Origin: Amylostereum areolatum | Taxonomy: Eukaryota > Basidiomycota > Agaricomycetes > Russulales > Stereaceae | Reading direction: 5' to 3' | Length of the DNA stretch: 64,000 bases | NCBI GenBank assembly: GCA_012932865.1 | Contig: SAXG01000088.1 | Location: 62,001 to 126,000, forward strand | In this document: in pieces, positions 44,274-54,235 of the stretch | How the letters are laid out: each line of letters opens with the position of its first letter | Position numbering within the stretch: position 1 is the first letter of the stretch | Translations under genes and position numbers: made by a program | Notes under the pieces: model-generated | The model's input: the letters and a program-made list of their open reading frames with translations, nothing else | Database searches by the model: none | What the model was told of the DNA's origin: nothing

Positions 44274-45430
44274 ATGTCTTCTTCGCCAACGGAAGAAAGT
44301 CGCAACCTCACGCCAATGTACGTCGTTACCTTCCACAGAGGACACCCGCTCGCTTACTCGTGCTCTTTTCTAGCCTTGTACCGGAGGTTCTGAAATCTCA
44401 GCTGACGTGCAATCCACCAACAGCTCACTCATATATTGCCTTCCGTTTAGCTTTTAGGTGGTATGATCGCCTGGTTTTTGTTCGGTATCAACATCGTTCA
44501 ACTCTGTGAGTCGTACACCCGGCCGTAATCTTCTACAGCTCCGAGGCGACTACTCAACGTTAACGCTCTCCAGATGTATATGCGCTCTCTTTTCCGAATG
44601 ACCACAAGCTCGTCAGAATCACAGGTATGTTCGTATATCATCGTCGTATCTTCACCCTGTGGTTCTGAACCAGTTGAGTCGACAGTATATGGTATATTTG
44701 TCATTGAATGTTTTCAGACCGCCGTGGCGACAGCTGCACCTTGGTCTCTGCTGTGCGAAGGGTGGGGGAAGAACTCGGCGTTGACCCGCGTGGGATGGCA
44801 AGACCCTTTTGTCCCATTGCTCGATGGTATCGGTACGTCCCAAGCTTGCGGCACTTATTCCGCACCTTACTTTAGTTTCTAGTCGCAGGTTGGGTCCAGG
44901 TGTTCTATGCCTGGCGGATTCATATACTTGGGCGATCAAAGAATTGGACTGCCGTCGCGATCGGGATATTGCCGGTGCGTTGAGGGTCACAGCCCGCGTC
45001 AGCAAGGTGCTTTTCTGACAATCGCTCTAGCTCGCGGCCTTCGGATCCGTCATGGCGATCTATGCAGGATGCAGGGTACCTACGACCATCATCGCCTAAC
45101 TTTGACCTAATCCCACTCGTATATGCAGGTTTTTCCTCTTCATACGACCGAAGAGGTCCTGGGGAGGCTAGCGCACTATGTGACAGTGAGTGTAACACGG
45201 CCCGTTTTCTTGCCTCATCACTTACTCGATGCTTGCTCGTACAGGCTTGGTTAGTAGCTAGCATGGTGTGTGATATCATCATAGCAGGATGTATGGTCTA
45301 TGGCCGAAGGGAAAGTCGCCGAACGTTGAGGTCCGCCAGCTGTTATCTCCTTCAGACGCTTTCAGTAGGAGACCTGAAATGGTTGCTTGCCCTCCTAATC
45401 GGTCAAGGCATTCTTCAGCGTCACGTTGCG
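44274..45430 (+). CDS. DUF6534-like integral membrane protein, 3' end unclear
   Basis: Start ATG 44274 in a good context (CCACCATGT). Exons joined by splice signals read: LLGGMIAWFLFGINIVQLY (first membrane segment), FPNDHKLVRITVYGIFVIE, CFQTAVATAAPWSLLCEGWG, then VAGWVQVFYAWRIHILG, IGILPLAAFGSVMAIYAGCR and a last membrane segment AWLVASMVCDIIIAGCMVY. This matches the basidiomycete DUF6534 family (several membrane helices, VQxFYAWRI motif). The conserved end of the family, with the loop rich in basic residues and two more helices, is not found before the transporter start at 45535. Either it is truncated or I missed exons. Function of the family unknown. Confidence 0.65.
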
Positions 45431-45534
45431 CTTCACCCGAATAACGCCCCTTCAATACCAACCCCCACCGCTTCTCACACTCCCGACGACTGGGGGGCTC
45501 AGATCCTGCACTTCGCTCAACGATATTCTCGCTC

Positions 45535-47636
45535 ATGGACCAACAACTTGTTCAACAAAAGCCAGACTCTCCACTTCATCCTCAGGCCGGCGATACCAGC
45601 CTCAGTGCCCTGGCACGTCCAGCCACCATAGATGCGGAAGCTGAGAAGGGCTTACCACTCGAAAACGACCCAGCGCCGATCCCAACATACCCTGAGGGTG
45701 GGTATCGGGCGTGGATGACGGTGTGCGGCGCGTGAGTTGTGCTTTTTTGTTGCCGATAGATCACCACTGAAGATTCAGACCCTGCCCAGGTTCCTTTTGC
45801 AGTTCGCAACCGGGTAAGGCCACCGTTGAACGCTCCCTCTGTTGCTTATCCCAACGTCAGCTACACGAATGCGTTTGGAGTGTATCAAGGTAAGCAGTAA
45901 TTTCTCAAGGCAGGGAGTCGTCGCAGCGGAAGGCTGATCAACGTATAGATTTCTTCGTACAGAATTTCCTCAGCAACTTCACTCCCTCGCAGATCAGGTT
46001 TGTCCAATGCTCTCCTAGTTGGCGTTTAGACCTAATCTCTGCAAATAACAGTTGGATCGGCAGTGTTGCCACATTCATCGCGTTCTCCGGAGGTATTGTC
46101 TCTGGAAGGCTCTTCGACGCGGGCTACTTGTAAGTACGTGGCTCTTGATGTTATGGTCAGTCTACTACATCTATTCTATTTTGAACAGTTACTTCTTGAT
46201 AATCGGAGGTTTTGTGCTCGTCGTCTTCTGTCTGTTCATGCTGTCACTCGCTCAGCCTCAGCACTATTATCAGGTTCTCCAACAGTTATACATGACGCAG
46301 TTGTTCCTTGCTGATATATCTGTAGGTTTTCTTGACGTTGGGCCTGGGATACGGCATCGGAACGGGGGCAGTCTACGTGCCATCAGTCGCCATCGTCTCC
46401 CACTACTTCCTACGCAAGCGTGCGTTGGCCATGGGCATCGTATCCTCGGGAACTTCACTTGGTGCCCTCCTCCATCCTATCATGTTGAACAATCTCTTCC
46501 ACGGATCAACTGGCTTCGTCAATGGAGTACGCGCCAGCGCCGGCCTTATTGGGGGAGCGATGTTGATTGCAATCATGATTATGCGGACAAGACTCCCTCC
46601 TGCGAAAACGGCGCACGCGGGGCTCGCGAAAGCGGCGTGGAAATTCGCCCACGACGATGTTTACCTCATCGCGTTTTTCGGGTGGCGTCCTTTCTTTTAG
46701 TTTTGTATTTTGCAGCCGTTGACGCATCCCATCGAACAGGATGTTCTTGTTCGTTCAAGGGATATTCTTTCCTTTGGTCTACATTCAGCTTGACTCCGAC
46801 GAGCATGGTTTGAATCGGACGTTCGGATTTTACTCGGTTGGTCCCCTCCCTCTCTTTCCTATTCATGCGATTTATGCACACGTCATCTCGTTAGCTGGCC
46901 ATGATGAATGGTGCCGGACTTCTCGGGAAGCTTGCAGGTGGCGCTACAGTAAACCATCTGGGCGTTTTCAACACATTAGTGTTCTGCAGCTTTGCCTGCA
47001 GCGCTCTGATATTCTCCATGGTCGCAATTCATACCATTGCAGGTGTTACGATCTTCTCTCTGTTATACGGGTTCTTCAGCGGTGCCTGTACGTTACACAT
47101 CTCTCCTTTGCATATCTAGGCTCATCTCCTGCCCACGTTCCGCAGATGTCTCACTGTTGAGCCCCATGATGGCGTCTCTTGCCAACAATGTATCGGAGAT
47201 CGGGTGAGTTCCTCTGCCATACCTGCCCCCCCACCGACTAAGATGGCAACCTGGGTACTTTGCAGAGCTCGCATTGGGATTGGTTACGTTGCTATAGGTT
47301 CGCACCCCTCACCGTCTTCATTCCGTGCTCGTCTAACCCCAACGTTTGGTCAGGATTGGGAAGTCTTGTTGGTGCGATGACCTTCTTAGTCGTATCTGCA
47401 CCACCATTGGCTGACATCGAATTCAATGTAGGGACTCCTATTACTGGCGCACTCCTGGGACGCGATTTTGTCTGGTGGAGACCATCTGTCTATGCAGGAG
47501 TAAGACGGGTCTCCTTGTATGTCTCTCACGATATTGCTAACTTATGATCGTATAGGTGATGTCACTTTTTGGAACTTTTCTTTTCTTGATCTGCCGTTTC
47601 ATAGTTGCACGACGTAAAGGCACCGTCTACTGTTGA
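45535..47636 (+). CDS. MFS transporter, monocarboxylate-porter type
   Basis: Start ATG 45535 (MDQQLVQQKPD), stop TGA 47634-47636. The hydrophilic N-terminus is followed by PEGGYRAWMTVCGAF, the standard opening of fungal MCT-type (TC 2.A.1.13) transporters. The helices include FATGYTNAFGVYQDFF, SQISWIGSVATFIAFSGG, LTLGLGYGIGTGAVYVPS, a central loop KTAHAGLAKAAWKFAHDD, and in the second half MMNGAGLLGKLAGGATVN and SEIGARIGIGYVAIG. It ends after a last helix with RFIVARRKG. Twelve membrane segments are plausible. About a dozen short introns, no breaks seen. It is located in the plasma membrane or in organelle membranes. In this setting it may export or import the cluster product or precursor. 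Confidence 0.88.
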
Positions 47637-47753
47637 GACGATTTTTTTAGCTGGTATAGATGTGCTTCACTCTACACTTGACTGTGTGTCAATCGATTCG
47701 ACGGCGAGCCCGCGTAGGCGTCCACAACGGTGGCTGATCAGTAGATGTCCTAA

Positions 47754-47797
47754 GTCTCTGTCTTCAACTTCCACCGTCTCTGTCTTCAACTTCCACC
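47754..47797 (+). repeat. 22-bp tandem duplication
   Basis: Two perfect copies of a 22-bp unit starting GTCTCTGTCTTCAAC, directly adjacent. Confidence 0.9.
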
Positions 47798-49317
47798 ATT
47801 CTACTAGTGAAAAGTTTCTTCCGTACTTTTGGCCGGTGGGCAGACGGATGGCTGAGCAGCGAGAAGGGGAGACAGTTCATGAATATTGACGCGCGTTGAA
47901 CGTTGAGCAAACTTCGAGGCCGTCGAGGCCGCGGGAGACAAGTACCTGACTGGTCAAGGACTTTTTCCTGGTCGACGCCCACAATCAGTCGTATAGATTG
48001 CCGTGCCTTCATTCCCCGGCGCTGGCTTATGGCCGTAAGTACGGGGAAGGGTGGACGCCGAACGGCGGTGAGTTAACTTATGATAATGAGAGTCGTAGCG
48101 GTGACGTCATGTCTATTTCTAATAAGTAACAAAGAGTACAGTAAGTTCTTATGTAACAGGCCTATACGTGCGTTCGCCGACTCATCGACAATCACTCGGC
48201 TTTCAATTTCAGCCCTCTCTGTCTGTATTCACCTATCCAACTGACGTGTTGGGAATCAAGGCATCCATCCCGTCACCTCCTTCTTGGTCCAGACTTCAAA
48301 GCAAGTCCGCAACGCCAGGCAACGCCTTTGGCAAGAATCAGCGGATCGTATGAGTCCCCATGAGTCCCGGCTTCCAGCAACCGCGGAGCAACGACACGAT
48401 CCTGGCAAGACGTATAGTACGTAGGCTTTGTGAATCCATTAATCTCGCCTGACTTTGATCCTGCTAGCTGCGATAGACTCTGGCACCGAACAACGCACAT
48501 GTCCAGATGGTATTACGGTAACGCTGGGGCAAAGTATCGAATTCTACATCCCCAATTCGTCGGCCTCAGAGAATTAGCGCTTCATCATGTTCGCAAGTTG
48601 TGCGAACACCGGAAACACCGGAAAGGTATCGCCTCCCCCCTCATCTCCGATCACCAGTAGGATCACGCGTGAAGACGCCTCTTAAAGATTCAAGTTTCGA
48701 GCTTCAAGGCTTGACCAAACGTATAGCCCATCTGCATCGACGGCACATGTACACCTGCTCGCATGCTCGCACGCCGGATGGAAATCTAGGGACGTTTTGA
48801 ACAACGAGAATAAGTACCGGTAATTCCAAACCTGAACATTTTCACACCTACGCCGCGACCTTTCTATGAGAAGTGCGTTTCTTACAACGCCCCATCTGCT
48901 TTGGTGCGGCACTCTTGTCGATGACTCGTTGTGGGTCCCCAAGGTGTGCTGCGTTCAATATATCTCATGTGGTTGAACGAAGCGCAGGGACTTGAGCTGA
49001 TCATTGCAATATCTATCCCTAGGTGTACGCGCTGGTCATGTCTTCGGGGCCGGTGTGGCGTTTACATCATACCTTACTACTGATACATGTTCTACATCCG
49101 TTGATGCTTCCATTGCTGCTTTCGTGGTGACGGTCACGGTCAGTAGCGGACTTCAACTTCAAGATAATAAATTAGGTGGCTTGCTAATCATGGTTTAACG
49201 GTAGCTCTGACTGCTGCGCAAACATTATGGCAATACGACACAGGAAACTGGACCTCGATGAACGTCTTTTCAAGCGTATGGAACTCTCTGGAGAATACGC
49301 GGTGCTCTGCGTGTGTT

Positions 49318-49422
49318 CGGAAACTAATCGGATCGGCTACATTGACAATATACCATTCACGTTGTTTGCCTACCGGTTTTATCGTCGTCCAGTTCACACC
49401 GCCGCTATTTGCGACGGCTGCC
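49318..49422 (+). repeat. Dispersed repeat copy B (relic)
   Basis: Related to 14224-14325: same CGGAAACTAATCGGAT start and CACACCGCCGCTA near the end. Here the frame RKLIGSATLTI is open for longer. Confidence 0.55.
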
Positions 49423-49881
49423 GTTGACGTTGACAAATCGTGTGAGCCTTCTTCTATTGTTCCCGCCTTCGATTGCTAACCACGCAGCCCCATTCCACAG
49501 GTTTCTTTATGGTCTTTCTCATGATCGAGCATGTCCGGCCACATCAGCACGTCTTCACCAACTTCACTAAACGCGGTGGATACGAACTCTCGGAAGGTAA
49601 ATAGACCCGACGGCTTTTTGGGCATGTGATAGCGTCTTTGAAGACAGGCGAAGAATTCCTAGCCCCGAGTGAGTACGGCGAATTGCCTTTATGCGTCGGT
49701 AAGGTCTTCACCGGTAATCTACGAACTCCGCTGTGGGCGCGTAGGCGATGGTCCGCAATTGTCGCATCTGATCTATAGCAACGCAGCCCAAGAACTCCTT
49801 GTGCCACTGAGACAGCTAGGTGGTATAAGTACTGCCAGAATTGCCAAGCTTTTGCACCTCATTTGCAACCTCCCGTCTATC

Positions 49882-51960
49882 ATGCCGCTGGAATTCATGG
49901 ACTGCCTTGCAGTCCTTTTTGCTGCATCCTTCGCCGTGTACATCTACACCTCCAGGTGCCTTATGTCCAGGAGAGGGCTCCCGCTTCCTCCAGGTCCTCA
50001 GCCCCTTCCAATCCTGGGCAACCTCCTCGACATGCCCCACAAGAATGAGTGGATGACATACCAGGAGTGGAGCAAGAGATTTGGTGCGTCATACATGTCG
50101 TAGCGAACGAGGCTCGTTGTCTAACTCCTTGGCAGATTCAGATATTGTGTACATCAAGACGCTTGGACAGAGCATCGTCATCCTCAACTCGGTCAAGGCG
50201 GCATCCGATCTGTTGGATAAGCGGTCGTCCATATACTCCGACCGGTCAGTGACGCTGTCTTCCTCACTTGATCTTTCTAATGCTCTCACCCCCTCAGACC
50301 TACCATCACAGCGCTGAGCGACTTGTGAGTTGCCAAATCGGTCTGTATTCGACCATGTTGACTGACTGGTTGCCGGCACTAGCGTCGGATTCGGCTGGAC
50401 AACGGGGCTACTGCCGTACGGGAAACGATGGCGCAAACATCGCAAAGAGCTTGCCCTTACGTTGGGTGCGGGAGCATCAAGACGTTACGAGCCCCTGGAA
50501 ATGAAGGCAACGTATAGATTGTTGAGAAATCTCCTCCAAACTCCAGATGCCTTCAGCCAGCATTTACGACAGTGCGTTCTCTTTTACTCGAACGCATTTT
50601 GTCCATCTGAATCTTCAGCAGCATGGCTGGACAAGTCACTCTGTCTATCTCTTATGGTATCGACATCCAACCTTGCGAGGACCCCTGGATTGAACTGGCC
50701 GAACGCTGTTTGAAAGCGTTTGACGTTAGCACCCAACTGAGTGGCAGGATTTTCGATCTACTCCCCTTCTGTGAGTTCTTTCACTCGACTCTCTATCCAA
50801 CGAACCATCCTTAACGGCGGAAACAGTGAAGCGCATGCCTTGGTGGTTTCCCGGTGCGGGCTTCAAGAGGAACGTGCCGAGGTTTGCACGATGTGTCGCT
50901 GACGCTGTCGAGAAACCGTATGCAGCTACAGAAGCTGCTGTGGTGCGCTCCCATTAAAGTCCACTGTCCAGGAACCGTGTGCTAATGGTACGTCCGTATA
51001 GGCTGGAGGCCATGCAAGTTCGTCGGTGGCTCATGCTATCATAACAGACCAGAATTCCCTTCCCGCTTCACAAAGGGATACGGTACTAGCAAAGGAAGTT
51101 TCCGCCAATATTTTTCTCGCTGGGGCTGACACCGTAAGGTTTACCGTTGCCGTCCTTCCGTCCACACATTTATGTTCACTCCAGACGAATTCTGTCCTGA
51201 TTACTTTCATGCTGGCCATGGTACTCAACCCCGACGCACAGAAGAAAGCTCAAGCAGAGATTGACACTGTTGTTGGCACAGTACGCCTTCCTGACTTCGA
51301 AGACCAGGAGTCCCTTCCATATGCCAACGCCCTCGTGAAGGAAGTCTTTCGTTGGCATCCAGTTACACCTTTAGGTACGTCGCGCGATCTACGTGTTATT
51401 TTCGGCCACTAAACGTATATGCCGCAGGTGTCCCCCATCGTTTGATGACCGACGATATATACGAGGGGCTTTTCATCCCGGGTGGCGCAGTTGTCATTGC
51501 GAATACTTGGTCAGCCCCGTATCTCACCTGTCGTCGATGAAGCTTACCTTAGAGCGTAGGGCTATACTACACGACGAAGTCGAATACCCCGATCATGGTA
51601 AATTCAAGCCAGAGCGTTTCTTGGACGAGAAGGCAAAATTCCCGGATGCGTCGTTCGGGTTTGGAAGACGTGTATGCCCTGGTCAGCTCGTGGCACGTTC
51701 TGCTGTGTGGATGACCCTGGTCAGCGTCTTGGCTACATTCAACATCTCCCATGCGGTCGATGAGAACGGGCGTGCGGTTGAAGTGTCGGAACAGTACAGC
51801 TCGGGGATGATTTCGTGAGTGTTATCAAACGTCGTTTACCAATATCTTCTAACCGAGTCGCGGCCATAGGTATCCTCCTCCCTTCAGATGCATGATAAAA
51901 CCGCGGTCGGAAGTCGCATCTACTCTGATCAAGGCCACGAAGGAGGTGGATGATGTATAG
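49882..51960 (+). CDS. Cytochrome P450 monooxygenase
   Basis: Start ATG 49882 (MPLEFMDCLAVLF), stop TAG 51958-51960, about ten introns. The N-terminal membrane helix is followed by the hinge LPPGPQPLPILGNLL. Then come YGKRWRKHRKEL in the C-helix, the I-helix FLAGADT (oxygen activation, Asp-Thr present), KEVFRWHP (ExxR), FKPERFL and the haem loop FGFGRRVCPG with the cysteine ligand. The C-terminus reads YPPPFRCMIKPRSE, as usual. Intact and of normal length, unlike the two P450 loci at 5.2 and 10.5 kb. ER membrane oxygenase, likely tailoring the cluster product. It resembles basidiomycete OrdA-like P450s; CYP family not assigned. Confidence 0.9.
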
Positions 51961-52228
51961 GACAGTATTGCTGTTACAAACCTTGAGAAACCATACTAGG
52001 GGCCCTTCTGAGCTGCCTCTGTGACGGATGAATACGACTACATACTTGAGTTATTTGACGAATAGTGCTTGAAGGTTGTGCACTGTGCAGCTCGCCGCGT
52101 GGCAATGACCGAGTTGGCCGATGGGAATTTGACGGCCTGCCTTGTGATCACCACCGTCGGACCATCATGCTGGACAACCGAACGCCCTTCATCCCAACCT
52201 CGTCATTCTCTCTTAACGGCGCCGTGAA

Positions 52229-52937
52229 ATGGCCCCTAAGACGCACTCTTGGATATCGTTATGGTTTCTGGTGACAACGCCAGTCATCATATGGGACGCA
52301 AGCTACTGCTTTCTCAGGTATACCTCATGCACTTGTCAGTTTGAGCTTGTATGAGATACCATCCACAGGCCTCGTTCAATGGTTGGGGGTGACCTACACT
52401 GGATATGGAAACCATACGAAATCTACCAAAACATTGACTACGTATACGGATTACCGGCGTTCGAACGGGGAGACGGGTTCACCAACGCGCAATGTACGTT
52501 CTCTCTATCACCACTTGTTTCGGATCTAACTGGGCCATGATGCATGTTGCTCCAGCCTTCCTGAATATAGTGGAGACCGTCATGAATGTCTTGTACCTCT
52601 ACTTGGCCCATGTCGTTGAATGGCCCGCCGCCTCTGTCATTGGGTTCGCGAGCGTGGTTATGACGCTTTCCAAGACCGTTCTATATTGGCTCCAGGAATA
52701 CTTCTGCGGAGGGTGTGCTGTCGGGCATAACTCCCCGTATGACCTTGTCGTATACTGGATTATTCCTAACGGGTAGGTCGATTGTTCGTTGCCCCTACGC
52801 TGCAGCTGACCTCCCGTCGCAGGCTTTGGCTCGTCGTTCCAAGTTTCATCACATACACTCTCGGGCGAGAGCTCATCAATACGCTGCTTATTGCTCATCG
52901 GAGTGCCACGAAGGAGGTGTCAGGAAAGAAGGAGTGA
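52229..52937 (+). CDS. Small conserved fungal membrane protein (EXPERA-like?)
   Basis: Start ATG 52229 (MAPKTHSWISLWF), stop TGA 52935-52937, four exons, about 170 residues. Features: IIWDASYCFLRPRSMVGGD, then HWIWKPYEIYQNIDYVYG, three more hydrophobic helices (FLNIVETVMNVLYLYLAHV; GFASVVMTLSKTVLYWLQEY; YDLVVYWIIPNGLWLVVPS). The end is basic (KEVSGKKE). I know closely similar hypothetical proteins to be widespread in fungi. The four-helix layout with acidic residues inside helices recalls the EXPERA (emopamil-binding) fold, but I am not sure of that. Function unknown. All splice sites are good. Confidence 0.75.
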
Positions 52938-53213
52938 ACTAGTTCTTCAGTCTGATCTGTCCAGACGAAAAGCAACCGTCTAGATATCTCATCTTTGTAT
53001 CCCATATAGCGTCTTTTCCTCCCTTCTTGACTACTTTGTTCTTGACTGCTTTTTGTACTCCCGTATCAATATATCCTCGATGAGCAGTCTATCTCTTTTC
53101 ACCAGAGCATTTTGTTGCCCCTACGACTCACGAGAATATGCGAAATAATATGCCATTTATCTGATAAGTACGCGAGCCGCGGAACGCAGCGTTGAGTCCA
53201 ATACGCGACTTCC

Positions 53214-54110
53214 ATGTCTTCATCAACCTCAACAGCGATCAAAGTCGTCCAGGAGGATAAAAACCCTCGCGGAATCCCTAAGGCTCTCTTCATCGTACGC
53301 CCCGTCTCCAGGACGCCCCACGATCAAGCTCACACCCGGCCGCACAGAACGACGTAGAAGAGTACCTAGGCGGTCCTGAAGCAGAGGCGGACAAGGTCCT
53401 TAGCGCGCTCCAAGATGCTCTTGCGTATGTATCTCCAGAGAAAGATGGACACCCCGAACATATGCTGACGTTCTACCATGCAGAAAATACCGTTACATGG
53501 AGAGCAATCTCACCCAACGACGCCAAGGCCTCGAGGACAAGATCCCTGACATCAAGAAAACGTTGAGCATGGTGGAGTACCTTCGCGACAGACGAGTACG
53601 CCCTCCGTTTCTTTTGGGAAATCTCCTACTTATATTTTCACGGTAGGAAGGAAAGAAGGCCGCGACGGCGGACGATGAGGATGGCCTCGAAGACGATGAG
53701 GAGGACGATGAGGAGGACAAATCCAAACCCCTTCAAACAACCTTTGAGCTAGCCGATACACTCTATGCCGAGGCAGAACTTGAAGACACCGACGCTGTCT
53801 ACCTGTGGCTTGGGGTACGTAGTCTTTTTCCACGTCCCACCATCCTTCACCCTGTTCACCGGACGCTATATCACAGGCAAACGTCATGCTCTCCTATAAA
53901 ATTCCTGTAGCGATTGATCTACTACGATCCAAGCTCAGCGCCGCTCAGACTACCCTCAATAACACGATCGAGGATCTCGAGTTCTTGCGCGAACAGCTCA
54001 CTGTGATGGAGGTGAACACAGCGCGGGTGTATAATTGGGACGTGAAGCGTCGAAGGGAGAAGAGGGAGCGGGAAAGTTTAGTCGGCACGGCGGAAGGCAA
54101 AGACCGATGA
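53214..54110 (+). CDS. PAC10: Prefoldin subunit 3
   Basis: Start ATG 53214 (MSSSTSTAIKVVQEDKN), stop TGA 54108-54110, with five short introns. Alpha-prefoldin fold: first coiled coil from NDVEEYLGGPEAEADKVL through KYRYMESNLTQRRQGLE, a central hairpin PLQTTFELADTLYAEAEL and VYLWLGANVMLSY, and second coiled coil AAQTTLNNTIEDLEFLREQL. This is the order seen in yeast Pac10 and human VBP1. An acidic insertion (DDEEDDEED) lies before the hairpin. Part of the hexameric cytosolic prefoldin that hands actin and tubulin to the CCT chaperonin. Its 3' end faces that of MRD1 with 125 bp between the stops. Housekeeping gene. Confidence 0.92.
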
Positions 54111-54235
54111 TGTCCTCTCAGTCTCCTCTGTACTTACCCACACAATGTTTTTTCGTTGCGTTCGATATTCGCCCACTAGCGTTGTCGGAAGAGGGAAGTA
54201 TGGCCATAAGTGTCAACTAATACCAAGTCAATACA

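Larger units (their letters stand above)
47637..49881. other. 2.2 kb without an intact gene
   Basis: Contains a 22-bp tandem duplication at 47754-47797 and a relic at 49318-49422 related to 14224-14325. A hydrophobic open stretch at 49004-49198 (GHVFGAGVAFTSYLTTD) may belong to the same relic but cannot be joined into a gene. The right edge is the promoter of the P450 at 49882. Confidence 0.5.
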
